Source: Amycolatopsis pithecellobii
GTDB taxonomy: Bacteria; Actinomycetota; Actinomycetes; Mycobacteriales; Pseudonocardiaceae
Assembly (NCBI RefSeq): GCF_009707865.1
Contig: NZ_WMBA01000056.1
Coordinates: forward strand, 1 to 54,698
Reading direction: 5' to 3'
DNA: 54,698 nt
Of this stretch, positions 8,309 to 18,012 are shown one piece after another (position 1 is the stretch's first letter; each line of letters starts with the position of its first letter). The translations under genes were made by a program, and so were the position numbers. The notes under the pieces are model-generated. The model saw only the letters and a program-made list of their open reading frames with translations. It did not search any database and was not told the DNA's origin.

Positions 8309-8863
8309 GTGTACGAAGGCGAGATCGCCTCCGTGCTCGTCACCGAGCAGCAGATCCAGGACAAGATCACCGAACTCGCCAAACAGATCGCGGCGGACTA
8401 CGAACGGGACGGCGTCACCGGCGACCTCCTGCTTGTCGGCGTGCTCAAGGGCGCGGTCATGTTCATGACCGACTTCGCCCGCGCACTGCCGATTCCCGCG
8501 CAGCTGGAGTTCATGGCCGTGTCCTCCTACGGCTCCTCGACGTCGTCGTCCGGCGTCGTGCGGATCCTGAAGGATCTCGACCGGGACATCGCGGGCAAGC
8601 ATGTGCTGATCGTCGAGGACATCGTCGACTCCGGGCTGACGCTGTCGTGGCTGCTGAAGAACCTCGCGAGCCGCAACCCGGCTTCGCTCGAGGTGTGCTC
8701 GCTGCTGCGCAAACCGGAAGCCGTCAAGGTCGATGTGCCGGTGAAGTACGTCGGGTTCGACATCCCGAACGAATTCGTCGTCGGTTACGGCCTCGACTAT
8801 GCGGAGCGTTACCGCGATCTTCCCTACATCGGGACCCTTGATCCCAGGGTCTACAGCTCCTGA
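8309..8863 (+). CDS. hpt: Hypoxanthine phosphoribosyltransferase
   Basis: 184 residues. Salvages hypoxanthine/guanine to IMP/GMP using PRPP. The PRPP-binding motif [14 protein letters not shown] is complete, the pyrophosphate loop region [18 protein letters not shown] is present, and [24 protein letters not shown] matches the C-terminal purine-binding region. GTG 8309 is used; AGAGGGGA lies about 10 nt before it. It follows tilS by 97 bp, as in the tilS-hpt-ftsH arrangement of related genomes. Confidence 0.96.
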   Translation: MYEGEIASVLVTEQQIQDKITELAKQIAADYERDGVTGDLLLVGVLKGAVMFMTDFARALPIPAQLEFMAVSSYGSSTSSSGVVRILKDLDRDIAGKHVLIVEDIVDSGLTLSWLLKNLASRNPASLEVCSLLRKPEAVKVDVPVKYVGFDIPNEFVVGYGLDYAERYRDLPYIGTLDPRVYSS

Positions 8864-9006
8864 GTAACGGACGGTGAAAGTCCCGCGAAATCCACAGCGG
8901 GAGGTCGGGGAAAGCCGTCATACTCGCAGCCCAAGTGCGTTAGCCTAGGTGAACAGGGGTAGCCGGACGGCCACGCCCGGCATTGACTTGGGGTAGGAGA
9001 GAACCC

Positions 9007-9375
9007 ATGGGGAACAGCAGCTACGCGGGTGCCGCGGCGTTCCGGAACGCGGCGGCGAGCGGTTTGCTGGGAGTGGACCCGGACGCCGCGCAGAACGTGC
9101 TGAAAAAGATCCGCGCCGGCAAGGATTCGGTCGAGAGCCTGTTGCGCTCGGCCGGTGCCCTCGCCGAGGCCCCCAAGCTCGGCGCGAACCCGGTCGGTAA
9201 CGCCATCGCCGCGAAGTTCGCCGAGCGTGCGGACGGCGGCGGTGACTCCTACACCACGGCATTGCAGAATCTCTACAGCCAGTACGAGCAGGCCGAGCAA
9301 GCCGTCGTCGAGGCGATGCGTCACTACCACCAGATCGACCAAGCCGCTTCGGACGCGCTGTCCGGGCAGGCGTGA
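9007..9375 (+). CDS. Small ESX-type secreted helical protein (EspC/PE-like)
   Basis: 122 residues, Ala-rich, no signal peptide, predicted as two amphipathic helices joined by a Gly/Asp turn. The C-terminus carries YxxxD/E type VII export motifs (YSQYE and, near the end, YHQID), the placement expected of a T7SS signal after a helical hairpin. No canonical WxG sits in the turn, so it is closer to EspC or PE-type partners than to WXG100. A TAGGAGAG ribosome site supports ATG 9007. Its stop overlaps the possible GTG of the next gene, so it probably forms the secretion partner of the PPE-like product. Family membership is inferred from architecture and context. Confidence 0.65.
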   Translation: MGNSSYAGAAAFRNAAASGLLGVDPDAAQNVLKKIRAGKDSVESLLRSAGALAEAPKLGANPVGNAIAAKFAERADGGGDSYTTALQNLYSQYEQAEQAVVEAMRHYHQIDQAASDALSGQA

Positions 9376-9389
9376 GGCAGGGGGCTGGC

Positions 9390-10733
9390 ATGAGCGGAAG
9401 TGAGCAGGCGCCCGGCACCTCGGTGCCCATGGGGGACAACAGCTCGAGCGTGGCCATCGTGCAGCAGGCACGCAGCAGCGCGGGGGGCTTCGACTACGGC
9501 GAGGACAGGGCGATCGCCAGCCCGCCGAACTGGGCTTCACAGGAAAGCACCCAGCTTTACCGCGGCGCGACGGTGAACAACGAACCGTCCACGGCGGAGG
9601 CCACCGGCCAGACCTGGAAAACCCACGGCGACGAGCTGCACCAGGCGGCCAACGATCTGTACAACGCGATCGTCGAGCTCGGCAACGTGTGGATCGGCCA
9701 GGGCGCCGGTGCCGCGCAGGGCGCGCTGGTCGGCATCGCGAACTCGAGCCAGCAGGCCGGCGATGCCGCGCACACGATGGCGAACCGGATGACGCAGCAG
9801 GCCGCGGCCGCCGCCGAGGTCAAGAAGATGCCGGCCCCCAAGGAGTTCGACCCGGCGAAGCAGACCGCGGCGATGCTGGCCGGTGGCCCGGCCGCGATGG
9901 TCGCCGACATGAAGCAGCAGGCCGACGCCGCCAAGGCGGTGCACGAGCAGCAGGTCCAGTACTTCAACGCCTACACCCAGGCGATGTCCGAGGTGGACGA
10001 CGCCACCCCGAGCTTCGGCCCGGAGTCCCTCGGCCTGCCGCCGAACGGCGCGCTCGGTGGCGCCACCCACGCGTCTTCGGTCGGCGCTCCGGCTTCGCTG
10101 CCCGGTGCCTACGGCGGCGGCGCGCTCGGCCCGGCCACGGGTATGCAGGTCGGCGGCGCGGACGTGGCCGGCCGGGGTGCGGCGTTCAGCGGTCACCTCG
10201 GTGACCTCGGGCAGGCCGCCGGCGTCGGCGCTCCCGGCGGTCCTGGCGCGGTTCCGTCGCCGGCTCCCGGCGTGCTGTCCGACGCGGGCGTGGCCCCGGC
10301 CGCGCAGGCGACGCCGGTCGCGTCGGCCGGGAACGGCGGCGCGGCGCTCGGGGTGGGGCTCGGCCTTGCCGGTGCCGGGCTCGGTGCGGCTGCGGGCAAG
10401 GCGGCGCTGGGCCGTGGCAACAAGAGCGGAGCGAGGCAGAACCCGGACGAGACGGCCGCGGCGAGCACGGACCAGTCGCAACAGGGGCACAGCGCGGCGG
10501 GCGCCATACCGCAGCAGCCGATCATGTCGTCGAACGGCACGATCGGCGGCACCAACACCCCGCCCCCTGCCGGGATGGGCGGGATGGGCGCCGGTGGCGC
10601 ACAGCCGCAGGAGGACGAGGAGCACAACCGCGCCTCGTACCTCGTCGAGGCGGACCCGGACGAGGCGTTCGGCGCCAACGTGGCGACCGCGCCGCCGGTC
10701 ATCGGTGCCTGGGTCGACGAGGACGAAGAGTGA
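9390..10733 (+). CDS. PPE-like ESX substrate with Gly/Ala/Pro-rich C-terminus
   Basis: 447 residues. After a disordered head, residues about 45-190 form a long Ala-rich helical bundle. It includes WKTHGDELHQAANDLYNAIVEL, shown here only as a landmark, and a WIG turn at about W101 that resembles the WxG of type VII substrates. The second half is a Gly/Ala/Pro-rich low-complexity tail ending in an acidic stretch (EADPDEAFGANVATAPP, WVDEDEE). No Sec signal. Overlap with the following EspG gene (GTGA) and coupling to the small YxxxD protein support a PE/PPE-like secreted pair with its own chaperones. ATG 9390 chosen; GTG 9372 is possible. Confidence 0.7.
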   Translation: MSGSEQAPGTSVPMGDNSSSVAIVQQARSSAGGFDYGEDRAIASPPNWASQESTQLYRGATVNNEPSTAEATGQTWKTHGDELHQAANDLYNAIVELGNVWIGQGAGAAQGALVGIANSSQQAGDAAHTMANRMTQQAAAAAEVKKMPAPKEFDPAKQTAAMLAGGPAAMVADMKQQADAAKAVHEQQVQYFNAYTQAMSEVDDATPSFGPESLGLPPNGALGGATHASSVGAPASLPGAYGGGALGPATGMQVGGADVAGRGAAFSGHLGDLGQAAGVGAPGGPGAVPSPAPGVLSDAGVAPAAQATPVASAGNGGAALGVGLGLAGAGLGAAAGKAALGRGNKSGARQNPDETAAASTDQSQQGHSAAGAIPQQPIMSSNGTIGGTNTPPPAGMGGMGAGGAQPQEDEEHNRASYLVEADPDEAFGANVATAPPVIGAWVDEDEE

Positions 10734-11533
10734 CACCTGCGGAGCTGCTGACTCCGCTGGAGCTGGATTTTCTGTGGGAGTCGTTCGGTGGCGGTGAGCT
10801 GCCGTATCCCCTGGAACCGCGGTCGCACGGGGCGACCATGGACGAACGCGAGTACCTGCGCCGGCAGGCGATGGCCGAGCTGGCCCGCCGGGGGGTCGCG
10901 GACGGCCGTGGTCGCCCCGAACCGCATGTCGAGACCTACTTCGAAATACTCTCCGCTGCCCAGGTCAGCCTCGACTCGGTGCACCTGGCCGCGCCGAACG
11001 CGCAACCGCTGCTCGCCGTCGCCGCCGCGGTGAACGACCAGGGTGTGCTCGTCGTGCGGGACGAGCGGGGTTATCACCTTCATCCCGCCCCGGCCGACGG
11101 CCTGGCCAGCGCGATCGTCTCGCTCCTGCCCGCCGAGAGACGCGGCGCGGAAAAGTCGATCACGGTGCCGCTGGAACAACTGCTCACCGGGACCGGCGCC
11201 GATTTCCTGCAGCGGCGGGTGCCCGACGCGACCGGGAGGGGCAGTGCCGACGGTGACCGCAAGGCGCTCGCGCGACTGCAGGCACAGCCGCGGCTCCGTG
11301 GCGGGCAGATCGGTGCGAACGCCCGCGGCCGGCTGTCCGGCAAAGTCCGGGCGCCGGTGCTGAGCTGGTTCGACACCGAGTCGGGCCGGTACTTCACGCA
11401 GGCCAGCCGCGGGCATGACGGCCGCGACTGGATCACGATCGCGCCCGCGGACGCCGCTTCGCTGCGCCAACGGCTCAATGAGATGCTCTCCGGTGCTGCC
11501 AGCACGACGATGGCGCCGGGAGGAGCATGGTGA
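10730..11533 (+). CDS. EspG-family ESX secretion chaperone (copy 1)
   Basis: 267 residues. It matches the EspG (ESX_EspG) family by the N-terminal pattern LTPLELDFLWES, GELPYPLEPRSHGATMDER, an internal repeat-like second half, and the C-terminal GGQIGANARGRLSGKVRAPVLSWFDTE block that precedes a GRYFTQ strand. EspG proteins are cytosolic chaperones that bind the tip of PPE proteins and keep PE-PPE dimers soluble for the type VII machine. The GTG start overlaps the PPE-like gene by 4 nt, and its stop overlaps the second EspG by 7 nt, so all are translationally coupled. No EccB/C/D/E gene is in the window. Confidence 0.85.
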   Translation: MTPAELLTPLELDFLWESFGGGELPYPLEPRSHGATMDEREYLRRQAMAELARRGVADGRGRPEPHVETYFEILSAAQVSLDSVHLAAPNAQPLLAVAAAVNDQGVLVVRDERGYHLHPAPADGLASAIVSLLPAERRGAEKSITVPLEQLLTGTGADFLQRRVPDATGRGSADGDRKALARLQAQPRLRGGQIGANARGRLSGKVRAPVLSWFDTESGRYFTQASRGHDGRDWITIAPADAASLRQRLNEMLSGAASTTMAPGGAW

Positions 11534-12339
11534 CGACGGGCGGAGCAGAGTTCTTCACGCCGTTGACCTTCGATTTCCTGTGGGAAGCCGCTGGTCTTGG
11601 CGAACTGCCCTACCCGCTCAAGGTGCGCTCGCACGGTGTCACCATGGACGAGCGCGCGGCGCTGCGCCGGCGCGCCGACAACGAACTCAAGGCTCGTCAG
11701 CTGCGTGATCATTTCGGCAGGCTCGAACCGTGGGTCGAGGAATGGTTCACCGTGCTGGCCCGGCCCACGTTGAGCATCGACGCGCTGCACATTCCCGATT
11801 TCCAGGCGCCGCCGGTCGGCATCCTCGCCGCGTCCGACGGCACCACCGGCGTCATCGCCACGCAGACCGCGGACGGCATCTGGCTGCGCTCCACGTTCGC
11901 CGAAGGACTGCCCTCCGCAGTCGTCGAAATGCTGCCGCAGGGCAGGCGCGGCACCGAAGCATCCATCACGCTGCCCGTCGACGAGGCGCTTGGCATCCCG
12001 CCGAAGCGGGTCCCGGTGACGCCGGGCGGGGAGGCCGCGCCCAGCAGGCCCCGCCGCCGGACTTCGTTGAGTGATCAGGTGGCCGACCCGCGCGAGTCCT
12101 ATGCTCGGCTCGCCGGGCAGCCGCGACTGCGGGGTGGTCAGCTCGCGGCGAACAGTCGCAGTGAACTCAGCGGTCGTCGCCGCTCGCCGGTGCTGGCCTG
12201 GTTCGACACCGCGACCGGCCGTTACCTCAGTCTTTCCCGCCCCGGCACTGATGGCCGCGAATGGGTGACGGTCGCGCCAGCCGATGCGAAGACGTTGCGA
12301 TCGAGGCTGGCCGAGATGGTCGCGGGCGTCACGTCCTGA
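11527..12339 (+). CDS. EspG-family ESX secretion chaperone (copy 2)
   Basis: 270 residues, a clear paralogue of the preceding gene. Shared landmarks are FTPLTFDFLWE, GELPYPLKVRSHGVTMDER and a C-terminal GGQLAANSRSELSGRRRSPVLAWFDT region followed by GRYLSLSRPGTDGREWVTVAPAD. The middle differs more, as expected if each copy binds a different PPE partner or if they form an unequal dimer. ATG 11527 has a GGGAGGA ribosome site and lies inside the end of copy 1. Function as EspG chaperone is by family; partner identity is inferred from the operon. Confidence 0.85.
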   Translation: MVTTGGAEFFTPLTFDFLWEAAGLGELPYPLKVRSHGVTMDERAALRRRADNELKARQLRDHFGRLEPWVEEWFTVLARPTLSIDALHIPDFQAPPVGILAASDGTTGVIATQTADGIWLRSTFAEGLPSAVVEMLPQGRRGTEASITLPVDEALGIPPKRVPVTPGGEAAPSRPRRRTSLSDQVADPRESYARLAGQPRLRGGQLAANSRSELSGRRRSPVLAWFDTATGRYLSLSRPGTDGREWVTVAPADAKTLRSRLAEMVAGVTS

Positions 12340-12530
12340 GCGACGGGAACCCCCGGACCTGATCAACCGTTGAGCAGCAGGAGGCTCACGCGGGTGTCCA
12401 GCTCGACCGGACTGTACCCTGGTTGGACGGGTGTCCCCCGCGCACCGTAAGTCGTTGTGTACACCGTGACGGCGGATGTCAGCATCTACCGCCTTACCAG
12501 GGAGGGTCAAGGCCAGCACGGCCGAGGCAT

Positions 12531-14879
12531 ATGGACCGGAAGCGCCTGCTCAGGAACCCACTTCTGTGGATCGTCGCGGTTCTGCTGCTGTACTTCGCGT
12601 TCAGCACCATCTTCGACAGCAATCGCGGCTACACCCAGGTTCCCACCTCACAAGCCATCGCGCAGGTCAACGCGGGCAACGTGAAGGAAGTGAACCTCCA
12701 GGACAAGGAGCAGCAGCTCAAGCTGTCGCTCAACAGCAAGATCGACGTCGACGGCCAGCAGACCGATCAGCTCATCACGTCGTACCCGTCCCAGGCGACC
12801 GGCACGATCTACGACCAGCTGATCGGCAAGCCGAACATCAAGTTCACCACGACGGTCACCCAGCAGTCCTGGATCTCGCAGCTGCTGATCTACATGATCC
12901 CGCTGGGCATCTTGCTCCTGCTGCTGATGTGGATGATGAACAACGCGCAGGGCGGCGGCAACCGGGTGCTCAACTTCGGCAAGTCCAAGGCGAAGCAGCT
13001 GAACAAGGACATGCCGAAGACCACGTTCGGGGACGTCGCGGGTGCCGACGAGGCGGTCGAAGAGCTCTACGAGATCAAGGACTTCCTGCAGAACCCCGCC
13101 CGCTACCAGGCGCTCGGCGCGAAGATCCCGAAGGGCGTCCTGCTCTACGGTCCGCCCGGTACCGGTAAGACGCTGCTCGCGCGTGCTGTCGCGGGCGAGG
13201 CCGGGGTGCCGTTCTACACGATCTCCGGTTCGGACTTCGTCGAGATGTTCGTCGGTGTCGGTGCCTCCCGCGTGCGTGACCTGTTCGAGCAGGCCAAGCA
13301 GAACTCCCCGTGCATCATCTTCGTCGACGAGATCGACGCGGTCGGCCGTCAGCGTGGCGCCGGCCTTGGCGGTGGGCATGACGAGCGCGAGCAGACGCTG
13401 AACCAGCTGCTGGTCGAGATGGATGGGTTCGACGCCAGGGGCGGCATCATCCTGATCGCCGCGACGAACCGGCCCGACATCCTGGACCCGGCGCTGCTGC
13501 GTCCCGGCCGGTTCGATCGGCAGATCCCGGTGTCCGCGCCGGACCTCTCGGGCCGTCGCGCGATCCTGGAGGTGCACTCCAAGGGCAAGCCGTTCGCGCA
13601 GAACGTGGACCTGCAGGCGCTGGCCAAGCGCACCGTGGGCATGTCTGGTGCGGACCTGGCGAACGTGATCAACGAGGCGGCGCTGCTGACGGCCCGTGAG
13701 AACGGGCGCGTGATCACCGACGCCGCACTCGAGGAGTCGGTGGACCGCGTGATCGGCGGGCCGGCGCGCAAGAGCCGGATCATCTCCGAGAAGGAGAAGA
13801 AGATCACCGCCTACCACGAGGGTGGGCACGCGCTCGCCGCGTGGGCGATGCCGGACCTGGAGCCGGTGTACAAGCTGACGATCCTGCCGCGCGGCCGTAC
13901 CGGTGGGCACGCGCTGGTCGTGCCCGAGGACGACAAGCAGCTGATGACCCGCTCGGAGATGATCGCGCGGCTGGTGTTCGCCCTGGGTGGGCGCACCGCC
14001 GAGGAGCTGGTCTTCCACGAGCCGACCACCGGTGCGTCGTCGGATATCGAGCAGGCCACCAAGATCGCGAAGGCGATGGTCACCGAGTACGGCATGAGCG
14101 CCCGCCTCGGTGCGGTGAAGTACGGCCAGGAGCAGGGTGACCCGTTCCTCGGCCGGTCCGCGGGCCGGCAGCCGGACTACTCGCTCGAGGTCGCGCACGA
14201 GATCGACGAAGAGGTCCGCAAGCTCATCGAGACCGCGCACACCGAGGCGTACGAGGTGCTCAACACCTACCGCGACGTGCTCGACGACCTGGTGCTCGAG
14301 CTGCTGGAGAAGGAAACCCTGCAGCGCAAGGATCTGGAGCGGATCTTCGCGAGCGTGGAGAAGCGGCCGCACATCACCGTGTTCAACGAGTTCGGTGAAC
14401 GTACGCCGTCCGACAAGCCGCCGATCAAGACCCCTGGCGAGCTGGCGATGGAGCGCGGTGAGCCGTGGCCGCCTCCGCAGGAGGAGAAGCAGGTTCCGCG
14501 CCCCGCGCCGGCGCCCGTGGGCAGCGTCTCGGGTGGTGGGGACCTGCCAGGTGGCCCGCCGTACAGCCAGCCGGAACCGCCGGCCAACCCGTATGCTCCG
14601 CCCGGGGCGCCCAACGGCGGCGGCCGGTACAACCCGTCGAACGGCAGTAACCAGTGGCCGCAGCCTTCCGGCGGTCAGGGCGGTCCGCCGAACTACGGTG
14701 CCCCTCCCGGCTGGACGCCGGCGACTCAGCCGGGTGGTGGCCGCCAGTGGCGTCCGCCGTCGGAGGAGTGGCGCCACCAGCCGAATGAGGAACAGCAACG
14801 CGGTAACTGGTTCGGCGGTGCGGGAGAGGATCAGCCACGCCGCGACCCTGATGATCAGGATGGTCAACATCGACAGTGA
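12531..14879 (+). CDS. ftsH: ATP-dependent zinc metalloprotease FtsH
   Basis: 782 residues. Two membrane segments flank an extracytoplasmic domain (about residues 8-27 and 118-140), then an AAA+ ATPase with Walker A GPPGTGKT (about 207-214), Walker [12 protein letters not shown] and second region of homology, then the M41 protease with HEGGH at about 429-433. HEGGH rather than HEAGH is also the mycobacterial form. The C-terminal 140 residues are Pro/Gly/Gln-rich and poorly conserved. It degrades misfolded membrane and regulatory proteins. ATG 12531 is chosen because the first membrane helix begins there; only a weak GAGG is nearby, and the upstream in-frame extension is low-complexity. It overlaps folE. 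Confidence 0.97.
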   Translation: MDRKRLLRNPLLWIVAVLLLYFAFSTIFDSNRGYTQVPTSQAIAQVNAGNVKEVNLQDKEQQLKLSLNSKIDVDGQQTDQLITSYPSQATGTIYDQLIGKPNIKFTTTVTQQSWISQLLIYMIPLGILLLLLMWMMNNAQGGGNRVLNFGKSKAKQLNKDMPKTTFGDVAGADEAVEELYEIKDFLQNPARYQALGAKIPKGVLLYGPPGTGKTLLARAVAGEAGVPFYTISGSDFVEMFVGVGASRVRDLFEQAKQNSPCIIFVDEIDAVGRQRGAGLGGGHDEREQTLNQLLVEMDGFDARGGIILIAATNRPDILDPALLRPGRFDRQIPVSAPDLSGRRAILEVHSKGKPFAQNVDLQALAKRTVGMSGADLANVINEAALLTARENGRVITDAALEESVDRVIGGPARKSRIISEKEKKITAYHEGGHALAAWAMPDLEPVYKLTILPRGRTGGHALVVPEDDKQLMTRSEMIARLVFALGGRTAEELVFHEPTTGASSDIEQATKIAKAMVTEYGMSARLGAVKYGQEQGDPFLGRSAGRQPDYSLEVAHEIDEEVRKLIETAHTEAYEVLNTYRDVLDDLVLELLEKETLQRKDLERIFASVEKRPHITVFNEFGERTPSDKPPIKTPGELAMERGEPWPPPQEEKQVPRPAPAPVGSVSGGGDLPGGPPYSQPEPPANPYAPPGAPNGGGRYNPSNGSNQWPQPSGGQGGPPNYGAPPGWTPATQPGGGRQWRPPSEEWRHQPNEEQQRGNWFGGAGEDQPRRDPDDQDGQHRQ

Positions 14880-15465
14880 GCTGACCGACGAGCCGGTCTT
14901 CGACCAGGCGCGTGCGGAAAAAGCCATCCGTGAACTGCTGCTCGCAGTGGGCGAGGACCCGGATCGGGAGGGCCTGCAGGACACCCCGGCCCGGGTCGCG
15001 CGGGCTTACCAGGAGATGTTCGCGGGGCTGTACACGAAGCCGGACACGGTTCTGGACCGCACCTTCGACGAGTCGCACGAAGAGATGGTCCTGGTCACCG
15101 ATATCCCACTGTATTCGACGTGCGAGCATCACCTCGTGCCGTTCCATGGTGTGGCCCATGTCGGGTACATCCCGAACGCCGAGGGCAAGGTCACCGGCCT
15201 GTCGAAGCTCGCCCGGCTGGTCGATCTCTACGCCAAGCGGCCGCAGGTGCAGGAACGGCTCACCTCTCAGGTGGCCGACGCGCTGGACCGCAAGCTCAAG
15301 CCGCGTGGGGTGATCGTCGTGATCGAGGCCGAGCATCTGTGCATGTCGATGCGCGGCATCCGCAAGGCCGGCGCCCGCACGATGACTTCGGCGGTACGGG
15401 GGCTGCTGAAGTCATCGTCCACCTCGCGCGCCGAGGCCCTGGAGTTGATCAAGGGTCGCCGATGA
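14860..15465 (+). CDS. folE: GTP cyclohydrolase I
   Basis: 201 residues. Opens GTP to 7,8-dihydroneopterin triphosphate, the first step of tetrahydrofolate synthesis. Zinc and catalytic residues are present in [13 protein letters not shown] (Cys and His) and [11 protein letters not shown] (His and Cys), with the [23 protein letters not shown] signature region intact. The start lies within the ftsH end; ATG 14860 gives the usual N-terminus, with ATG 14851 three codons upstream as an alternative. No strong Shine-Dalgarno, so translational coupling to ftsH is likely. First gene of a fully overlapping fol operon. Confidence 0.97.
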   Translation: MVNIDSELTDEPVFDQARAEKAIRELLLAVGEDPDREGLQDTPARVARAYQEMFAGLYTKPDTVLDRTFDESHEEMVLVTDIPLYSTCEHHLVPFHGVAHVGYIPNAEGKVTGLSKLARLVDLYAKRPQVQERLTSQVADALDRKLKPRGVIVVIEAEHLCMSMRGIRKAGARTMTSAVRGLLKSSSTSRAEALELIKGRR

Positions 15466-16301
15466 GTTCGGGCCTCCCGTCGCCAGGGCGGTGCGTGGTG
15501 ATGGGGGTCTTGAACGTCACGCCGGACTCCTTCTCCGACGGTGGCCGGTATCTCGACGTGGACGCCGCGCTCGCGCACGCGCACGAAATGTGGGCGCGGG
15601 GCGCGGACATCATCGATGTCGGCGGCGAGTCCACGCGGCCCGGCGCGTCCCGGGTCGATGCGCAGACCGAGATCGACCGGGTGTTGCCGGTGGTCAGGAC
15701 CCTTGCCGCCGATGGTTTGCGCATTTCGGTCGACACGACGAGGGCCGCGGTAGCGGAGGCGACGCTGAATGCGGGCGCGAGCATCATCAACGATGTCTCC
15801 GGTGGCCTCGCCGACCCGAACATGGCGAAGGTCGCGGCGAGCACCGAGGCGCCGTGGATCCTGATGCACTGGCGTGGCCACAGCAGGGACATGAACAGCC
15901 TTGCCCAGTACGACGACGTGGTCGCCGATGTGCGCGCCGAGTTGAGCGCACAGGTGGACGCGGCGCTGGCCGCCGGCGTCGCGGGCGAACGGATCATCAT
16001 CGACCCCGGGCTCGGGTTCGCCAAGCAGGCCCCGCACGACTGGGCACTGCTGCACCATCTTGAGTCCTTTGTGGACATGGGCTATCCGGTGCTGGTCGGC
16101 GCTTCGCGAAAGCGCTTTCTCGGGCGTCTGCTCGCGGACGCCGAGGGTAAGCCGAGGCCGCCGGACGGACGTGAGGACGCCACCGCGGCCATCTCGACCC
16201 TCGCGGCGGCGGCCGGTGCCTGGGGGGTTCGCGTGCACGCCGTCGGTGCTTCCCTGGACGCGGTCACGGTCGTGGCCGCCTGGCGGCGCGGGCATGAGTG
16301 A
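15462..16301 (+). CDS. folP: Dihydropteroate synthase
   Basis: 279 residues, TIM barrel. Condenses dihydropterin pyrophosphate with p-aminobenzoate; this is the sulfonamide target. Signature motifs: [15 protein letters not shown], the [11 protein letters not shown] loop, [21 protein letters not shown] and [12 protein letters not shown] 15462 overlaps the folE stop as ATGA. The order folE-folP-folB-folK with overlaps is the standard actinobacterial folate operon. Confidence 0.97.
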   Translation: MSSGLPSPGRCVVMGVLNVTPDSFSDGGRYLDVDAALAHAHEMWARGADIIDVGGESTRPGASRVDAQTEIDRVLPVVRTLAADGLRISVDTTRAAVAEATLNAGASIINDVSGGLADPNMAKVAASTEAPWILMHWRGHSRDMNSLAQYDDVVADVRAELSAQVDAALAAGVAGERIIIDPGLGFAKQAPHDWALLHHLESFVDMGYPVLVGASRKRFLGRLLADAEGKPRPPDGREDATAAISTLAAAAGAWGVRVHAVGASLDAVTVVAAWRRGHE

Positions 16302-16653
16302 TCGCATCACGCTGACCGGGTTGCGGGTTTTCGGCCGGCACGGCGTGTTCGAGCACGAGAGGCGCGACGGGCAGGAGTTCGTCGTGGACATCACCGTGTG
16401 GCTGGACCTGTCCGCGGCCGCGAAGTCGGACGATCTCACCCAGACACTGCATTACGGCGAGCTCGCCGAACTCGCGGCCGGCATCGTCGGCGGCGAGCCG
16501 TACGACCTGATCGAGAGCGTGGCGGGGAAGATCGCCGACGAGGTATTGCGTGATGAGCGGCTCGCGGCGGTCGAGGTCACCGTGCACAAGCCCGCCGCGC
16601 CGATCCCGCTGACTTTCGACGATGTCGCCGTGACCATCCGGAGGCAGCGGTGA
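16294..16653 (+). CDS. folB: Dihydroneopterin aldolase
   Basis: 119 residues, the normal size for the octameric tunnel-fold enzyme that cleaves dihydroneopterin to hydroxymethyl-dihydropterin. Landmarks: [21 protein letters not shown] at the N-terminus with the conserved [24 protein letters not shown] with the catalytic glutamate, and [11 protein letters not shown] containing the conserved lysine. It starts inside the folP end (8-nt overlap) and overlaps folK by 4 nt. Confidence 0.96.
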   Translation: MSDRITLTGLRVFGRHGVFEHERRDGQEFVVDITVWLDLSAAAKSDDLTQTLHYGELAELAAGIVGGEPYDLIESVAGKIADEVLRDERLAAVEVTVHKPAAPIPLTFDDVAVTIRRQR

Positions 16654-17153
16654 GCCGGGCTGTGCTGTCGCTCGGCTCGAATCTCGGTGACCGGCTGGGC
16701 CATCTGGAATCGGTGGTGACCGCGCTGAGCGACGCCCTCGTTGCAGTGTCCACTGTGTACGAAACGAAACCGTGGGGCGTCGAGGACCAGCCGGATTTCC
16801 TGAACGCGGTGTGCATTGTGGACGATCCGGCTCGCGATCATTGGGCGTGGCTGCGCACGGGGCAGGCGCTGGAGCAGGCGGCCGGCCGGGTGCGCGAGCT
16901 CCGCTGGGGCCCGCGCACCCTCGACGTGGACGTGGTGACCGTGGACGGGGTGCGCTCCGACGACCCGGAGCTGCTGCTGCCACACCCGGGCACGCCGGAC
17001 CGGGCCAGCGTGCTCATCCCGTGGCTGGAGATCGACCCGGACGCGATCTTGCCCGGCCACGGTCCGATCCGTGAGCTGCTCGCAGCCCTGCCCGATGCGG
17101 ACGAGGCGGGCGTGCGTCCCCGGCCGGATCTGCACTTGGTCCAGACCAAGTGA
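16650..17153 (+). CDS. folK: 2-amino-4-hydroxy-6-hydroxymethyldihydropteridine pyrophosphokinase (HPPK)
   Basis: 167 residues. Transfers pyrophosphate from ATP to the pterin. Conserved [10 protein letters not shown] at the N-terminus, [19 protein letters not shown], and the [12 protein letters not shown] magnesium-binding signature. The GTG start overlaps folB. Its TGA (17151-17153) directly abuts the stop codon of the convergent SDR gene with no bases between and no visible hairpin. In mycobacteria the next gene would be the DUF3180 membrane protein; here 2.6 kb of accessory genes intervene. Confidence 0.96.
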   Translation: MSRAVLSLGSNLGDRLGHLESVVTALSDALVAVSTVYETKPWGVEDQPDFLNAVCIVDDPARDHWAWLRTGQALEQAAGRVRELRWGPRTLDVDVVTVDGVRSDDPELLLPHPGTPDRASVLIPWLEIDPDAILPGHGPIRELLAALPDADEAGVRPRPDLHLVQTK

Positions 17154-17897
17154 TCAGCCGCGGTTGGGCAGGGTGTTGAGCGACTGTGACCGCCGCGCCA
17201 CGAGGTCCGCGTAGGTACCGTCGCGTTCGGCCCACCGGTGCATGAGCACGCCCTTGACGAGGATTTCGTGGGGCGTCGGCTCCGCCGCCAGCAGCTCCAT
17301 GACCTCGTCGAGATACGCGTCGAGCGGCAGAGCGGCTGGGTTGACCTTCTCCTGTCCCGCGGTGGCGACGGCCGGCGGCACGAGCTCGGCCACCTCGACG
17401 CCCGTCCCGGCGAGCTGCGCCCGCAGCGATTCCGTGTAGGCGTGCACGCCGGCTTTCGAGGCGCCATAGGTGGGCATGAGCGGGAACGGGAGAAACGCGA
17501 TTCCCGAGCTCACCGTGAGGATCGTGCCGGAGCCATGGGCGATGAGGTGCGGAGTGAAGGCGTCGATGACCCGGATGGTGCCGAGAAGGTTCGTGGCGAT
17601 CGTCGTCTCGGCCGCGGCGAGGTGCGCGGGGTCGCGCAGGTCTTCGATGAGCATGACGCCGGACATCGTGACGACGACGTCGAGTGCGGGGTGTGCAGCG
17701 AGTACCTCGTCGCGGGCGCGAAGGATCGAATCCGGATCGGTGACGTCGATCCGGACGGTCTCCAGTCCCTCCTGTGGTTGCGGCTTCCGGCCTCCGATGA
17801 TGACAGTGTTGCCGGCAGCCAGGAATCGTTGCGCGAGTCCGCGGCCGATTCCCGAGGTACCGCCGACGATGAGGATGGTGCGGTGGGTGAGCTCCAC
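17154..17897 (-). CDS. Short-chain dehydrogenase/reductase (SDR)
   Basis: 247 residues, classical SDR. NAD(P)-binding glycine motif GGTSGIGRG near the N-terminus, DV at the adenine-binding turn, catalytic serine in VSSGIAF, and the active-site YGASK (YxxxK). The overall length and the LVPPAVAT region after the active site resemble DltE-type SDRs. Substrate unknown. The GTG start at 17897 has an AGGAGG site 6 nt upstream; the same frame runs on toward 18824 but only as an open shadow of the regulator. It is divergently transcribed from the XRE regulator, a layout in which that regulator often controls the dehydrogenase. Confidence 0.9.
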   Translation of the reverse strand: MELTHRTILIVGGTSGIGRGLAQRFLAAGNTVIIGGRKPQPQEGLETVRIDVTDPDSILRARDEVLAAHPALDVVVTMSGVMLIEDLRDPAHLAAAETTIATNLLGTIRVIDAFTPHLIAHGSGTILTVSSGIAFLPFPLMPTYGASKAGVHAYTESLRAQLAGTGVEVAELVPPAVATAGQEKVNPAALPLDAYLDEVMELLAAEPTPHEILVKGVLMHRWAERDGTYADLVARRSQSLNTLPNRG

Positions 17898-18012
17898 GAT
17901 GTGCCTCCTGCTGGGTAACGATCGGGTCGTCGGTGAGAAGGCTCCGCCGGGCGTGCGGCGGCGGGAAGTCCCCTGCCGATCCGGGGAGTGGCAGGACCCC
18001 CTGTCCCGGCAA

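Noticed and set aside
9537..11470. Minus-strand frames across the ESX cassette as possible antitoxin-like genes
   Set aside because: They track the codon bias of the plus-strand genes and have no ribosome sites or recognisable motifs.
13815..13829. FtsH zinc motif HEGGH instead of HEAGH as an unusual substitution
   Set aside because: The zinc-binding His, Glu and His are kept, and the same form occurs in mycobacterial FtsH, so it is a lineage feature.
12648..14984. A 778-codon minus-strand frame over ftsH
   Set aside because: Shadow of ftsH; no start signal or recognisable domain.
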